In this document: positions 44,523-52,487 of the stretch, in pieces | How positions within the stretch are numbered: the first letter of the stretch is position 1 | Layout of the letters: each line of letters starts with the position of its first letter | DNA from: a bacterium | Lineage (GTDB): Bacteria > Electryoneota > RPQS01 | DNA: 64,000 nucleotides | Assembly (NCBI GenBank): GCA_036504735.1 | Contig: DASXUQ010000005.1 | Span: forward strand, 341,377-405,376 | Reading direction: 5' to 3' | Made by a program: the position numbers and the translations under genes | Notes under the pieces: generated by a model | What the model saw: only the letters and a program-made list of their open reading frames with translations | What the model was told of the DNA's origin: nothing | The model's database searches: none

Positions 44523-44996
44523 ATGCAGATTACTATGACCACTGAGTACGCCGTCCGTGCACTCCTTTATCTCTGCTCCGGAGACGTGAATTCTCCGCGC
44601 CGCATCGGAGAGGTGGCATCCGGCGCTCAAGTCCCGGAAAGCTATCTCCGCAAAATCGTCCCCGTGCTCACCAAGGCCGGCTTTGTCAGGTCTTCGGTAG
44701 GCGTTACCGGCGGCATCCAGCTCGCCGTCAGCGCCACAGAGCTGACATTACTCGATGTCTTCGAGGCGGTGGAGGGCAAAATGTTTTTGAACAAGTGCCT
44801 GATCCACCACAATGTCTGCCACCGCTCGCCCTACTGCGCCGTGCACGTCGTCTGGTCCGGAGTTCAGGAACAGATCAAAACCAGTCTGCGTGCCAAGACC
44901 CTCGCCGATCTGGCCACTGAAACCGCCGCCAATTTCGCCAGCTATATGAGCATGGCTGCGGGCGCCAAGGCCGCGCCTGCACCTGTATCCAATTAA
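44523..44996 (+). CDS. Rrf2-family regulator with a Cys triad (Fe-S type)
   Basis: A 157-residue winged-helix regulator. The start MQITMTTEYAVRALLYL and the recognition region PESYLRKIVPVLTKAGFVRSSVG are standard for Rrf2. Three Cys in KCLIHHNVCHRSPYC give a C-x6-C-x5-C triad close to those holding an Fe-S cluster in IscR, NsrR and RsrR. The gene is 41 bases upstream of cydA, so it probably controls cytochrome bd in response to oxygen, NO or redox state. The C-terminus has an Ala-rich tail. Confidence 0.92.
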   Translation: MQITMTTEYAVRALLYLCSGDVNSPRRIGEVASGAQVPESYLRKIVPVLTKAGFVRSSVGVTGGIQLAVSATELTLLDVFEAVEGKMFLNKCLIHHNVCHRSPYCAVHVVWSGVQEQIKTSLRAKTLADLATETAANFASYMSMAAGAKAAPAPVSN

Positions 44997-45037
44997 TCCA
45001 CTGACTACTCATAAGAACTGCGAAAGGAGTAATCCGT

Positions 45038-46381
45038 ATGAACCTCGATGTCGAACTTTTGTCGCGGATTCAATTCGCGATGACAGTGGGCTTCCACTTT
45101 CTATTCCCGCCCATAACCATCGGTCTTGCCTGGCTTCTGGTCATTATCGAATGGCTGGGCTGGCGGAAGAACAGTGCCGACTACGTGCGGCTGGGCAAGT
45201 TCTTCGGCAGGATTCTCGCTCTCACCTTTGCCGTGGGTGTTGCGACCGGTATCGTCATGGAGTTCCAGTTCGGCACAAACTGGGCCCAGTATTCCAAGTT
45301 TGTCGGTGATATCTTCGGCGCGCCCCTCGCCGCCGAAGGCGTGCTTGCCTTCTTCCTCGAATCCGCCTTCCTCGGGCTCTATCTCTTCGGCAGAAACCGT
45401 GTCAGCAAAGGCATGCACTGGTTCTCCAGCCTTATGGTTGCTTTTGGCGCGACGCTGTCCGCATTCTGGATCATTGTCGCCAACTCCTGGCAGCAGACTC
45501 CCGCCGGGTACTCGCTGAATGCGACCGCGCACCGTGCCGAGTTGTCCGACTTCTGGGCGGCAGCCTTCAATCCCTCCACCCTGCCGCGCTACTTCCACAC
45601 GGTAGATGCCGCTCTGATTGCCGGTGCCTTCCTCGTCGCCGGTCTGTCCGCTTACCTCATCCTGCATAATAAGGAAGCGGCACTGGCCCAAAAGTCCATG
45701 CGCATTGCGATCATCTTCGGACTCGTTGCCAGTTGCCTCGAGATCTTCCCCTTCGGACATGAGCATGGCCGGCAGGTTGCCGCCACTCAGCCGGAGAAGT
45801 TCGCCGCCATGAACGGCCTCTACACCTCCGTCGAAGGTGCGCCCATTGTACTGTTCGCAGTTCCGCAGGATCAGCCGCCACCCGTTCTCCGGGCTGAAAT
45901 CAAAATCCCCGGCCTTCTAAGCTGGCTGGCCTTCGGTGATGCGCACGCGCATGTGCAGGGAATCAACGAATTCCCTCCGGAGAACATTCCGCCGCTGTTT
46001 CTGACCTTCGTTTCGTACCATAATATGGTGCTGCTCGGCATGTACTTTGTCGGCATCATGGTTCTGGCGACCTTCCTGCTGCGTAACGGCGTGTTATTCG
46101 AGAAGAAATGGCTGCTCAAACTGTTTGTCTTCTCCATTCCCTTGCCCCTGTTGGCCTGCCAGCTCGGCTGGATGGCCGCAGAGGTTGGCAGGCAGCCTTG
46201 GATCGTCTATCATCTTATGCGCACCCGCGACGCCTTCTCCCCGGTGCTCAGTGAAGGCCAGGTCTGGTTCTCTCTTACGTTGCTCACCTTGATGTACGCC
46301 TTTCTTGGCGTCACGTATGTCTACCTGCTGAAAAAGAAACTGGCCGTCGGGCCGGTAGCCCTCACCGGAAAGGAGAAGTAA
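45038..46381 (+). CDS. cydA: Cytochrome bd oxidase subunit I (short Q-loop)
   Basis: A 447-residue quinol oxidase subunit with nine predicted membrane helices. Haem ligands can be placed: His19 in VGFHFLFPP, the His in RYFHTVDAALIAG, and Met in SYHNMVLLG. The proton-path Glu pair is in LAAEGVLAFFLESAF, and the GRQPW motif is present. The Q-loop is short. The loop Lys is kept (PEKFAAM), but the residue matching E257 of Escherichia coli is Asn (KFAAMNGLY). AAGGAG precedes the ATG. Confidence 0.96.
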   Translation: MNLDVELLSRIQFAMTVGFHFLFPPITIGLAWLLVIIEWLGWRKNSADYVRLGKFFGRILALTFAVGVATGIVMEFQFGTNWAQYSKFVGDIFGAPLAAEGVLAFFLESAFLGLYLFGRNRVSKGMHWFSSLMVAFGATLSAFWIIVANSWQQTPAGYSLNATAHRAELSDFWAAAFNPSTLPRYFHTVDAALIAGAFLVAGLSAYLILHNKEAALAQKSMRIAIIFGLVASCLEIFPFGHEHGRQVAATQPEKFAAMNGLYTSVEGAPIVLFAVPQDQPPPVLRAEIKIPGLLSWLAFGDAHAHVQGINEFPPENIPPLFLTFVSYHNMVLLGMYFVGIMVLATFLLRNGVLFEKKWLLKLFVFSIPLPLLACQLGWMAAEVGRQPWIVYHLMRTRDAFSPVLSEGQVWFSLTLLTLMYAFLGVTYVYLLKKKLAVGPVALTGKEK

Positions 46382-46385
46382 ACCC

Positions 46386-47402
46386 ATGGATTTGAACACC
46401 ATCTGGTTTCTGCTCGTCGGCATCCTGATCATCGGCTATGCCATCCTTGACGGTTACGATCTGGGTATCGGCGCCTTGCACTTTTTCGCCAAAAATGAAC
46501 GCGAACGCCGCATTCATCTCAACGCCATCGGTCCGCTCTGGGATGGCAATGAAGTCTGGCTGTTGACCGGCGGTGGCGCACTTTTCGCCGCCTTCCCCGT
46601 GGTCTATGCTACCGTCTTCAGCGGGCTCTATACGGCCTTAATGCTGCTCCTCGCCGCCCTCATTTTCCGGGCTGTAGCCATCGAATTCCGCAGCAAAGTC
46701 GAAGATTCCCGCTGGAGATCCTTCTGGGATTATGCCTTCAGCATCGGCAGCATTTTGCCTGCGGTGCTGCTCGGTATTGCCTTTGGAAACATCCTGCGCG
46801 GCCTTCCCCTTGACCAACAGGGTAACTACACCGGCAGCTTCTTTGGTCTGTTGAACCCCTTTTCCGTGCTCGTCGGGCTCGTCAGCCTTGCCGCATTTAC
46901 CGCACACGGCGCCATCTTTCTCGCCATGAAATCCGATGGCGAACTTCTTAAGCGGCTGTCTGCGCTGATCCCCAAACTCTGGCTCAGCTTCGTCGCCCTC
47001 TATCTGGTCGCATCCGTCACCGCGGTCTTCACGGCTCCCTTGCTGTTCGATGATTCCCTGTCAGATCCCCTCTTCTGGATTCTGCTCCTGCCACTCGTCG
47101 GAGCCATGCTTTACATGCCTGTTGCGGCCAAGTCGGGAAAATTCTTCCGTGCCTTTATCGCCTCATCGGTCACCATTGCCCTGATGATTGGCGAAGCGGC
47201 CCTCAGCCTCTTCCCACGGCTGGTGCCGTCCCTGACCGATGTGCGCTACAGCCTCGACATCTACAATGCGGCCTCCACACCGCAAACGCAAACCATCATG
47301 CTGATCATTGCCCTCATCGGCATGCCGCTGGTGCTGCTCTACACCGTTTATATTCATCGCGTCTTCCGTGGTCAGGTCATCCTCCATGAGGACAGCTACT
47401 GA
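46386..47402 (+). CDS. cydB: Cytochrome bd oxidase subunit II
   Basis: A 338-residue partner subunit with eight to nine membrane helices. The N-terminal YAILDGYDLGIGALHFF, GPLWDGNEVWLLTGGGALFAAFP and FRAVAIEFRSK segments are strongly conserved CydB signatures, with the Asp in WDGNEVW region. It starts 4 bases after the cydA stop with an AAGGAG site inside the cydA end. No cydX or cydDC genes follow in the window. Confidence 0.97.
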   Translation: MDLNTIWFLLVGILIIGYAILDGYDLGIGALHFFAKNERERRIHLNAIGPLWDGNEVWLLTGGGALFAAFPVVYATVFSGLYTALMLLLAALIFRAVAIEFRSKVEDSRWRSFWDYAFSIGSILPAVLLGIAFGNILRGLPLDQQGNYTGSFFGLLNPFSVLVGLVSLAAFTAHGAIFLAMKSDGELLKRLSALIPKLWLSFVALYLVASVTAVFTAPLLFDDSLSDPLFWILLLPLVGAMLYMPVAAKSGKFFRAFIASSVTIALMIGEAALSLFPRLVPSLTDVRYSLDIYNAASTPQTQTIMLIIALIGMPLVLLYTVYIHRVFRGQVILHEDSY

Positions 47403-47425
47403 CGGCTGACCTACATCTTACGCAC

Positions 47426-47457
47426 GCATCGGGGCCGACATTTGTCGGCCCCGATGC
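47426..47457. repeat. Perfect 15-bp palindrome downstream of cydB
   Basis: GCATCGGGGCCGACA/TGTCGGCCCCGATGC with a 2-base centre, 23 bases after the cydB stop. No T-tract follows, so it is either a factor-dependent stop signal or a 3' stabilising hairpin. From here to 47693 I see no ORF with a ribosome site and no other structure. Confidence 0.75.
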
Positions 47458-47693
47458 GCTCCAAGAGCATTCACCCTCTTTCACACGTCACCAACCCTAA
47501 CTCGCCCAAGCACGGCCTCGCAGCCTGCTGATGCGCAATGTGCTGTGCTCGGACTTTCGGGAATTCCTGTCATACACAATGTCAATGCGCATGTTCAGAG
47601 TTTCATGTGAAACCTCAGATTTCGCAGGCGCACGCAGTCCTGTCTCACTCGGTCGGCACCCCCACAAATCCTATTGCACGTAAGGGAAAGACA

Positions 47694-47724
47694 CAAAAAA
47701 GCGCGATACGAACCCGTACCGCGC
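47694..47724 (-). terminator. Intrinsic terminator of the sigma factor operon
   Basis: Minus-strand 10-bp stem GCGCGGTACG/CGTATCGCGC (one G-T) with a 4-base loop, followed by TTTTTTGTG. It lies about 60 bases beyond the stop of the Spy-like gene. Confidence 0.9.
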
Positions 47725-47785
47725 CATTTACACACCTTTAACCTCTACTGTCCTGCGAGCCTCCGTAAGCGTTTCGAGTGTCCGG

Positions 47786-48334
47786 TCAGTAGCCTCGACG
47801 GCTCCGCTGCCTGTCAGCCGGCGGGCCCATTCTGTGATCCTGCCGCATGTCCCGGTGTTCTTCGATATACTGCCGGATCCGCTGCGGAAGTTCATCCAGC
47901 AGAATCGAGCAGCGCGACACCTGCTGCGGTGTCAGAAAGCTGGACACATCTTTCAAAAACTCCTGCTTGTTGCGCAGCATCTGCTCCTGATCATGGGAGT
48001 TCTGCTCCACCAGAGTATTGACCTTCGTCTGGTCCGCTTTGGGATCCTGCGACAGCACATCAAGCTGGTCTCGACGGTCGCGCTGACCGCGCATCATCTC
48101 CTCCGTCGAATTCCGTAACTGCCGGAACCGTGGGAAAAACTTCTCCGCCTGCTCAGGAGTCAGGTTAAGCTCGGACGAGAACTTCCCAATGATCACCGTC
48201 TCGATCCGCTCGCGATTCGGACGCTGTCCGTCAGGCGGAGTCGGGCCGCCATCCGGTGGCTGCGCAAAGGCAGAAGCCATCAGGAAGAGCCCGGCAACGG
48301 CCGCCAGTAATTTAGAAGAAATTCGTGTCTTCAA
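47786..48334 (-). CDS. Spy/CpxP-like periplasmic protein
   Basis: A 182-residue exported protein: signal peptide ending ASAFAQ, Pro-rich linker, then a helical Arg/Gln/Glu-rich domain. LTPEQAEKFFPRFRQL and, about 75 residues later, LTPQQVSR are the two LTxxQ-type motifs of the Spy/CpxP/CnrX group, periplasmic chaperones or metal/stress sensors. It overlaps the anti-sigma candidate by 23 bases and is the third gene of an ECF operon, so it is probably part of an envelope-stress circuit. Confidence 0.85.
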   Translation of the reverse strand: MKTRISSKLLAAVAGLFLMASAFAQPPDGGPTPPDGQRPNRERIETVIIGKFSSELNLTPEQAEKFFPRFRQLRNSTEEMMRGQRDRRDQLDVLSQDPKADQTKVNTLVEQNSHDQEQMLRNKQEFLKDVSSFLTPQQVSRCSILLDELPQRIRQYIEEHRDMRQDHRMGPPADRQRSRRGY

Positions 48335-48947
48335 GTTCGTTCAACACCTCCTGCAAGGTTTGGGGATCGAGACTGAGGAGTTCATCCGTCAGCGGCTGAT
48401 CCGTATCCGTATCGAAATCCCAATTTGAAACGAGGTCGGGAACATCAAGGTAGACCGCCAATGACTCGGCATCCACCGACGCATCGGTCATTGAATCCGG
48501 CACCATGATGGCCGTCGGGTCAATCGCCGAGGCAAAGCTCTCCAGGGCCTGAGCATCTTGCGTCTGCATCGTTGCCATGGTCTGTGGCGTAACCTGATTT
48601 CCCGCCGTAAAAATCACCGCCATCATCAGTACGCAGACCGACGCCACCGCGCCGACTAACCGCCACGAACCGAAAAGTCCCCGTATCACGGGCTCTTTTT
48701 CAGCTTCAGCCAATTTATTACGCAAAGCCACCAGAAACGCTGCGTCGCTGGTCTTCGGCGTACCGTACAGATTCAGGTCCACAACCCGCCCCAGCGCCAG
48801 GCACTGCTTCAACTCCTGCGCGATCTCAGCATCCGTAATCGAAAGAGCCTTGGCTGCGGCAAGCTGCTCGGGGTCGAGCGTCGCAAGGGGCTCGCTCAAG
48901 ACCTCAAGTAACTTCTCACGCGAATATGTGCATCTTTCCTGATCCAC
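48312..48947 (-). CDS. Single-span membrane protein, probable anti-sigma factor
   Basis: A 211-residue protein directly after the ECF sigma gene (4-base gap). A soluble helical N-terminal part (about 1-95) is followed by one membrane helix (WRLVGAVASVCVLMMAVIFTAG, about 95-116) and an acidic periplasmic domain rich in Asp, Leu and Ser. Topology and position fit a membrane anti-sigma factor, but the HxxxCxxC zinc motif is absent and no family signature is recognised. Confidence 0.7.
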   Translation of the reverse strand: MDQERCTYSREKLLEVLSEPLATLDPEQLAAAKALSITDAEIAQELKQCLALGRVVDLNLYGTPKTSDAAFLVALRNKLAEAEKEPVIRGLFGSWRLVGAVASVCVLMMAVIFTAGNQVTPQTMATMQTQDAQALESFASAIDPTAIMVPDSMTDASVDAESLAVYLDVPDLVSNWDFDTDTDQPLTDELLSLDPQTLQEVLNELEDTNFF

Positions 48948-48951
48948 GGCT

Positions 48952-49512
48952 CTATTCCTTACCCTGCATGTACGGTCCCAGCTTGGCCCGCAGCTTCCTT
49001 ACCGCCTGAAAGTAGTTCGCCTTAATCGTCCCCTCATCCCGGTCCATGATCTTCGCAATCTCGGCGTGCGGCAGTTCTCGAAAGTGTCTGAGAATGAACA
49101 CCGCCCGCTGCTTCTCGGGGAGTTCCGAAATCGCCTGCCGGGCATGCTCGGACAGTTCGGACAACTCTACATCCTCATCGGCCTGCCTGTTGTCCGGCAA
49201 CGTCGCCGCCACCTGCTCCAATCCGAGGAAGGTCCGCGTCTTCCGTTTTCGAAGCTGGTTCAGGCACAGGTTCACCGTGATCCGGTAGAGCCACGTGTAA
49301 AATGCCGAGTCCCCGCGGAAGCTGTCCATCGACCGGTAGGCCTTGATGAACACCTCCTGCGCCACGTCCTCCGCGTCATCTGTGCTGCCTAACATGCCGG
49401 CAGCCGTCAAATAGACGGCTTGCCGGTGTTTCAGCACAAGCTCGTTGAAGGCGCGCTCGCTTCCCGCCCGGAATTCCCGGACAAGATCGAGATCATCCTG
49501 GCCATCGGTCAT
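48952..49512 (-). CDS. ECF-type RNA polymerase sigma factor (RpoE-like)
   Basis: A 186-residue two-domain sigma factor. Region 2 spans FNELVLKHRQAVYLTAAGMLGSTDDAEDVAQEVFIKAY with DAEDVAQEVF as its signature and FYTWLYRITVNLCLN; region 4 is ISELPEKQRAVFILRHF with GTIKANYFQAVRKLR as the helix-turn-helix. First gene of an operon with the anti-sigma and Spy-like genes. No convincing autoregulatory promoter was identified in the 47-base upstream gap. Confidence 0.94.
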   Translation of the reverse strand: MTDGQDDLDLVREFRAGSERAFNELVLKHRQAVYLTAAGMLGSTDDAEDVAQEVFIKAYRSMDSFRGDSAFYTWLYRITVNLCLNQLRKRKTRTFLGLEQVAATLPDNRQADEDVELSELSEHARQAISELPEKQRAVFILRHFRELPHAEIAKIMDRDEGTIKANYFQAVRKLRAKLGPYMQGKE

Positions 49513-49559
49513 GATGGGGTTCGCCTATAAGACACGCGAAATCCGCATAGGTTTAATGC

Positions 49560-50492
49560 CTATTTCCCCGCCGGGAAAACTGTCCCCAGAGTGAAACGGT
49601 GCAGATAACCCACTTCGCCCTGAGAAGTCAAGGCGTAGTCTAAGCTTAAGCTCTTCATGTGGAGCCCCAATCCTGCCGAAAAACCCGCCAGCGCGTCCTT
49701 GTTCGTCCCCACGCGCTCATCGAGGCCCACGGTATTGTAGCCGATTCTCCCCTGAATATACTGCGAGAACGTCAGCTCCAACCCACCCATGCCGCGGATC
49801 CCCTCTTTGTCCATATAATCCCCCGCTACGGAGAACCGCACCGGCAGATGCTCCAAAGGAACAGAGAACCCCAACCGGTAGCTGGTCGGCAGTTTGTCCT
49901 TCGTCTTCAGGTAGGCCGAGGTCGCAAAGCCCGCATTGAAGATGCCCGCGCCCACGTCCCAGTTCTTTACGCCTGTATGATAAAGTAAACCAACATCCGC
50001 CGCCATGGCCGAGGCCGTGTAGGAATCAATCGTCGAATTGAGGTACTTCAGCGAGATCCCGCCCTTCAAATTCTCGTACAATTCTCTCGCCGCGGATGCC
50101 GTCACCAGAAAATCTGAAGCCCCGAATTCGCCTGTTTTCTGGCCGAATTCCGTCGCCCGGTCAAACTTTCCATAGTCGAAATAGGTGAGCCCGAGCCCGA
50201 AAACGGCGATCCCGGAGAACGGTCTCGCGTACGCCAGACTGCCTGAATTGATGTCCAGCACGTGCTTGAAATAGCCCACTGTGCCCATCGGACGGGTCAT
50301 GTCACCCAGTCCGGCGGGGTTGGCATACAGGCTTTGCAGGTCGCCACCGACGCCAATCTGGCTCCCCCCGAGGGCGCTATTCCGCGCAAATCCGTCCGTG
50401 CGGAACAGTTCAAAGCCCGTCATTCCCGCCGAAGCGGCAAAGGCCGAAGCTGCCGTCAGCACCAGCAGCGCAATCACCAGCGTTCGTCGCAT
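49560..50492 (-). CDS. PorV/PorQ-like outer-membrane beta-barrel protein
   Basis: A 310-residue protein with a cleavable signal peptide (to ASAFAASAG) and alternating beta-strands. The segment ARNSALGGSQIGVGGDLQSLYANPAGL is the conserved start of the PorV/PorQ (UPF0164) family, components of type IX secretion that shuttle cargo or attach it to the surface. The final strand ends in TLGTVFPAGK. Its presence fits the five sorting-domain proteins in the window. It may be a paralogue rather than the core PorV. Confidence 0.82.
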   Translation of the reverse strand: MRRTLVIALLVLTAASAFAASAGMTGFELFRTDGFARNSALGGSQIGVGGDLQSLYANPAGLGDMTRPMGTVGYFKHVLDINSGSLAYARPFSGIAVFGLGLTYFDYGKFDRATEFGQKTGEFGASDFLVTASAARELYENLKGGISLKYLNSTIDSYTASAMAADVGLLYHTGVKNWDVGAGIFNAGFATSAYLKTKDKLPTSYRLGFSVPLEHLPVRFSVAGDYMDKEGIRGMGGLELTFSQYIQGRIGYNTVGLDERVGTNKDALAGFSAGLGLHMKSLSLDYALTSQGEVGYLHRFTLGTVFPAGK

Positions 50493-50628
50493 GAAGATTC
50501 TCCCTATCGTGAAGATGAACCAACCATCAGGAACCCCATCACAGAATCATTATCTTCACGTCATTCAACACCCTTTTTACATGAATTAGTAGACTACAGC
50601 GATCTGTGAAGTGAGATCGACCCATTTT

Positions 50629-50676
50629 GGCTTCTTGGCTTCTTGGCTTCTTGGCTTCTTGGCTTCTCGGCGTCTC
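50629..50676 (-). repeat. 8-mer tandem array GGCTTCTT
   Basis: Six 8-base units on plus: four identical GGCTTCTT, then GGCTTCTC and GGCGTCTC. It abuts and slightly overlaps the stop codon of the BNR-type gene, so it forms that gene's 3' end. A related 8-mer array (GGCTTTTT type) lies at 53393-53424. Confidence 0.85.
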
Positions 50677-52432
50677 ACTTCAAAACAAGAACTTTCACCG
50701 CCCGCACTCTCCCTCCCGCAGTCACCCGCAAAAGGTAGACCCCAGATGCTGCCTCTAAGTTACGATTATCCATCAAACTTATCAACTGCCCTCCCTGCCC
50801 CGCAACCTCCCTTTCCAGCAAACACCTCCCCAGCACATCATGCACTGAAATTCTCACTACCCCGTGCCCAAACCACCCCGGCGCAAGCTTAATGGAAGGC
50901 CAGCCATTGCTGGGGTTAGGGAAGACGGACACCGCGAAGGATAACGGCGGAAGGGTGACGGATGAAGTTGCTGACCAGCCGGTGGTGTGAAAGGTGAAGG
51001 CTCCGGTGTCCGGGAAGGCAGATACGTTTTCCCACATGTCTTCGGCGCGGTAATAGTAGACCCACTGGGTGGTGTCTTGGGGTACGGTCCACGTGCCGCG
51101 ATAATCTACGGACGTGATCCGTTCGGAGAGTGGCACCACAAGTGAATCGGCTGATCCTTGCCGCCTCAGCACCACATCCATGCGCACGAGCGAGTCATTA
51201 TCCATGGCCGAACCCATGAACTGCACGGTGGTACCCTGCCCCACATCGTTAGGCAGTGGGATGCCGATCTCGATTCCGGGAGCCAGTGTATCCACCGCCA
51301 TGCGCCCAACCGCTGTGGCATAGTCACTTTGAGCATTCCAGTACACATGTACTTCGTCACCAATGAACTGACCGCCGCTATAGTCCAGTTGACCGACGTC
51401 CAGTCCCAATGGCTGCGCGGGATACCAATCCTTGCCGTGGTTAGCAGACATGCGATAATATACCCCCCATTGCGTGGTGTCTGGATTCCAGAAGTCCTCC
51501 CACACTACGCCCCACAGTTTGCCGCAACAGAACAGCTCGGGATGACACAGAAACCGACTGTACGGATGGCCCTCGGACAGGTTCCTGCCGGGCTCCCAGT
51601 TCTGGCCTCCGTCGGTCGTGCGATACACAAACAAGTCGGCTTCGTCCATGGAAGCCCGTCCCACTGTCTGGCGTACCATCGCCGTTTCCGAGGTACTATC
51701 CCCAAGTATGAACGGAGTGTTGGTGTTTCCCGGCCATGAACTGGGCAATGCGACAAACGGAGACCACGTTTGGCCGGTTCGATCCGCCGACGTTGTTCCC
51801 AGTTCACCCAGGTCGTCGATATTCGCCAGCACCAAAAGGTGCCCCCGCGTCATAGCCACATCCAAAAATTCGAAGGTTGGCGGAAGATTCAAGGCAAGTG
51901 CCGAACCCCAGTGATCACCGCCATCCTCGCTAATCACGGCCCAGTAAGTCGGATCGGACTCGCCGCCTTGCCAGTGCCATTCAATCGTGATGGCCTGAGA
52001 TCCCAACATTGTACCCCAGCAAATCCCCGTATCGGATCGACGCTGGCGGTTGAGCTCCCACGTGGCACCTGCGTTCACGCTCCGGTAAAGGCAGCACATG
52101 AGGTTCACAAAGTCAGTCCCACCGTTGCCGAAAATTCGGCTCTCCGGGTATGCGAAAAGGGTGTCTCCCACGTATCGCCATGGACCAAAGGTCTGGCCGT
52201 TGTCATAACTGGCGATTACCGCTGGACGGAACATCCGAGGATTACCCGGATCGGGCACTGCGCCACAGAAAAGCAGTGTATCTCCCTTCAGCAAGGCAGG
52301 GTGCAGCGACGGACTCATTGCATTCCCGATCCCCAGCCGCCGCGGCTGTCCCCACACCACCGGCGCCTGCGGCTGTGCAAATAAAACCCCACTTGATAGC
52401 AGGCCCAACACAACAAAGCCCCACCGCACCAT
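50675..52432 (-). CDS. Secreted BNR/sialidase-fold protein with type IX sorting domain
   Basis: About 585 residues from the ATG at 52432, which starts a normal signal peptide (MVRWGFVVLGLLSSGVLFAQ). The body is a beta-propeller-like repeat of Asp-box type (SYDNGQTFGPW, SEDGGDHWGSA, TTDGGQNWEPG, SANHGKDWYPA). A linker beta domain and a sorting domain follow, with VSVFPNPSNG and ending KVLVLK. No sialidase Arg triad can be assigned, so a binding or adhesive role is as likely as catalysis. The open frame to 52507 is repeat DNA. Confidence 0.87.
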   Translation of the reverse strand: MVRWGFVVLGLLSSGVLFAQPQAPVVWGQPRRLGIGNAMSPSLHPALLKGDTLLFCGAVPDPGNPRMFRPAVIASYDNGQTFGPWRYVGDTLFAYPESRIFGNGGTDFVNLMCCLYRSVNAGATWELNRQRRSDTGICWGTMLGSQAITIEWHWQGGESDPTYWAVISEDGGDHWGSALALNLPPTFEFLDVAMTRGHLLVLANIDDLGELGTTSADRTGQTWSPFVALPSSWPGNTNTPFILGDSTSETAMVRQTVGRASMDEADLFVYRTTDGGQNWEPGRNLSEGHPYSRFLCHPELFCCGKLWGVVWEDFWNPDTTQWGVYYRMSANHGKDWYPAQPLGLDVGQLDYSGGQFIGDEVHVYWNAQSDYATAVGRMAVDTLAPGIEIGIPLPNDVGQGTTVQFMGSAMDNDSLVRMDVVLRRQGSADSLVVPLSERITSVDYRGTWTVPQDTTQWVYYYRAEDMWENVSAFPDTGAFTFHTTGWSATSSVTLPPLSFAVSVFPNPSNGWPSIKLAPGWFGHGVVRISVHDVLGRCLLEREVAGQGGQLISLMDNRNLEAASGVYLLRVTAGGRVRAVKVLVLK

Positions 52433-52487
52433 CCTGCGCAGCAAGGCTTTTAGGTCAAAATTCAAGTGATGTGCGCGCTGAAGCAAA

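Noticed and set aside
49513-49559. ECF autoregulatory promoter upstream of the sigma gene
   Set aside because: GGAAA and GTCTT elements are present, but the spacing (about 28 bases) does not fit ECF promoters.
50629-50676. Tandem repeats as a possible CRISPR array
   Set aside because: The units are 8 bases with no spacers and no cas genes are nearby; it is a simple tandem array.
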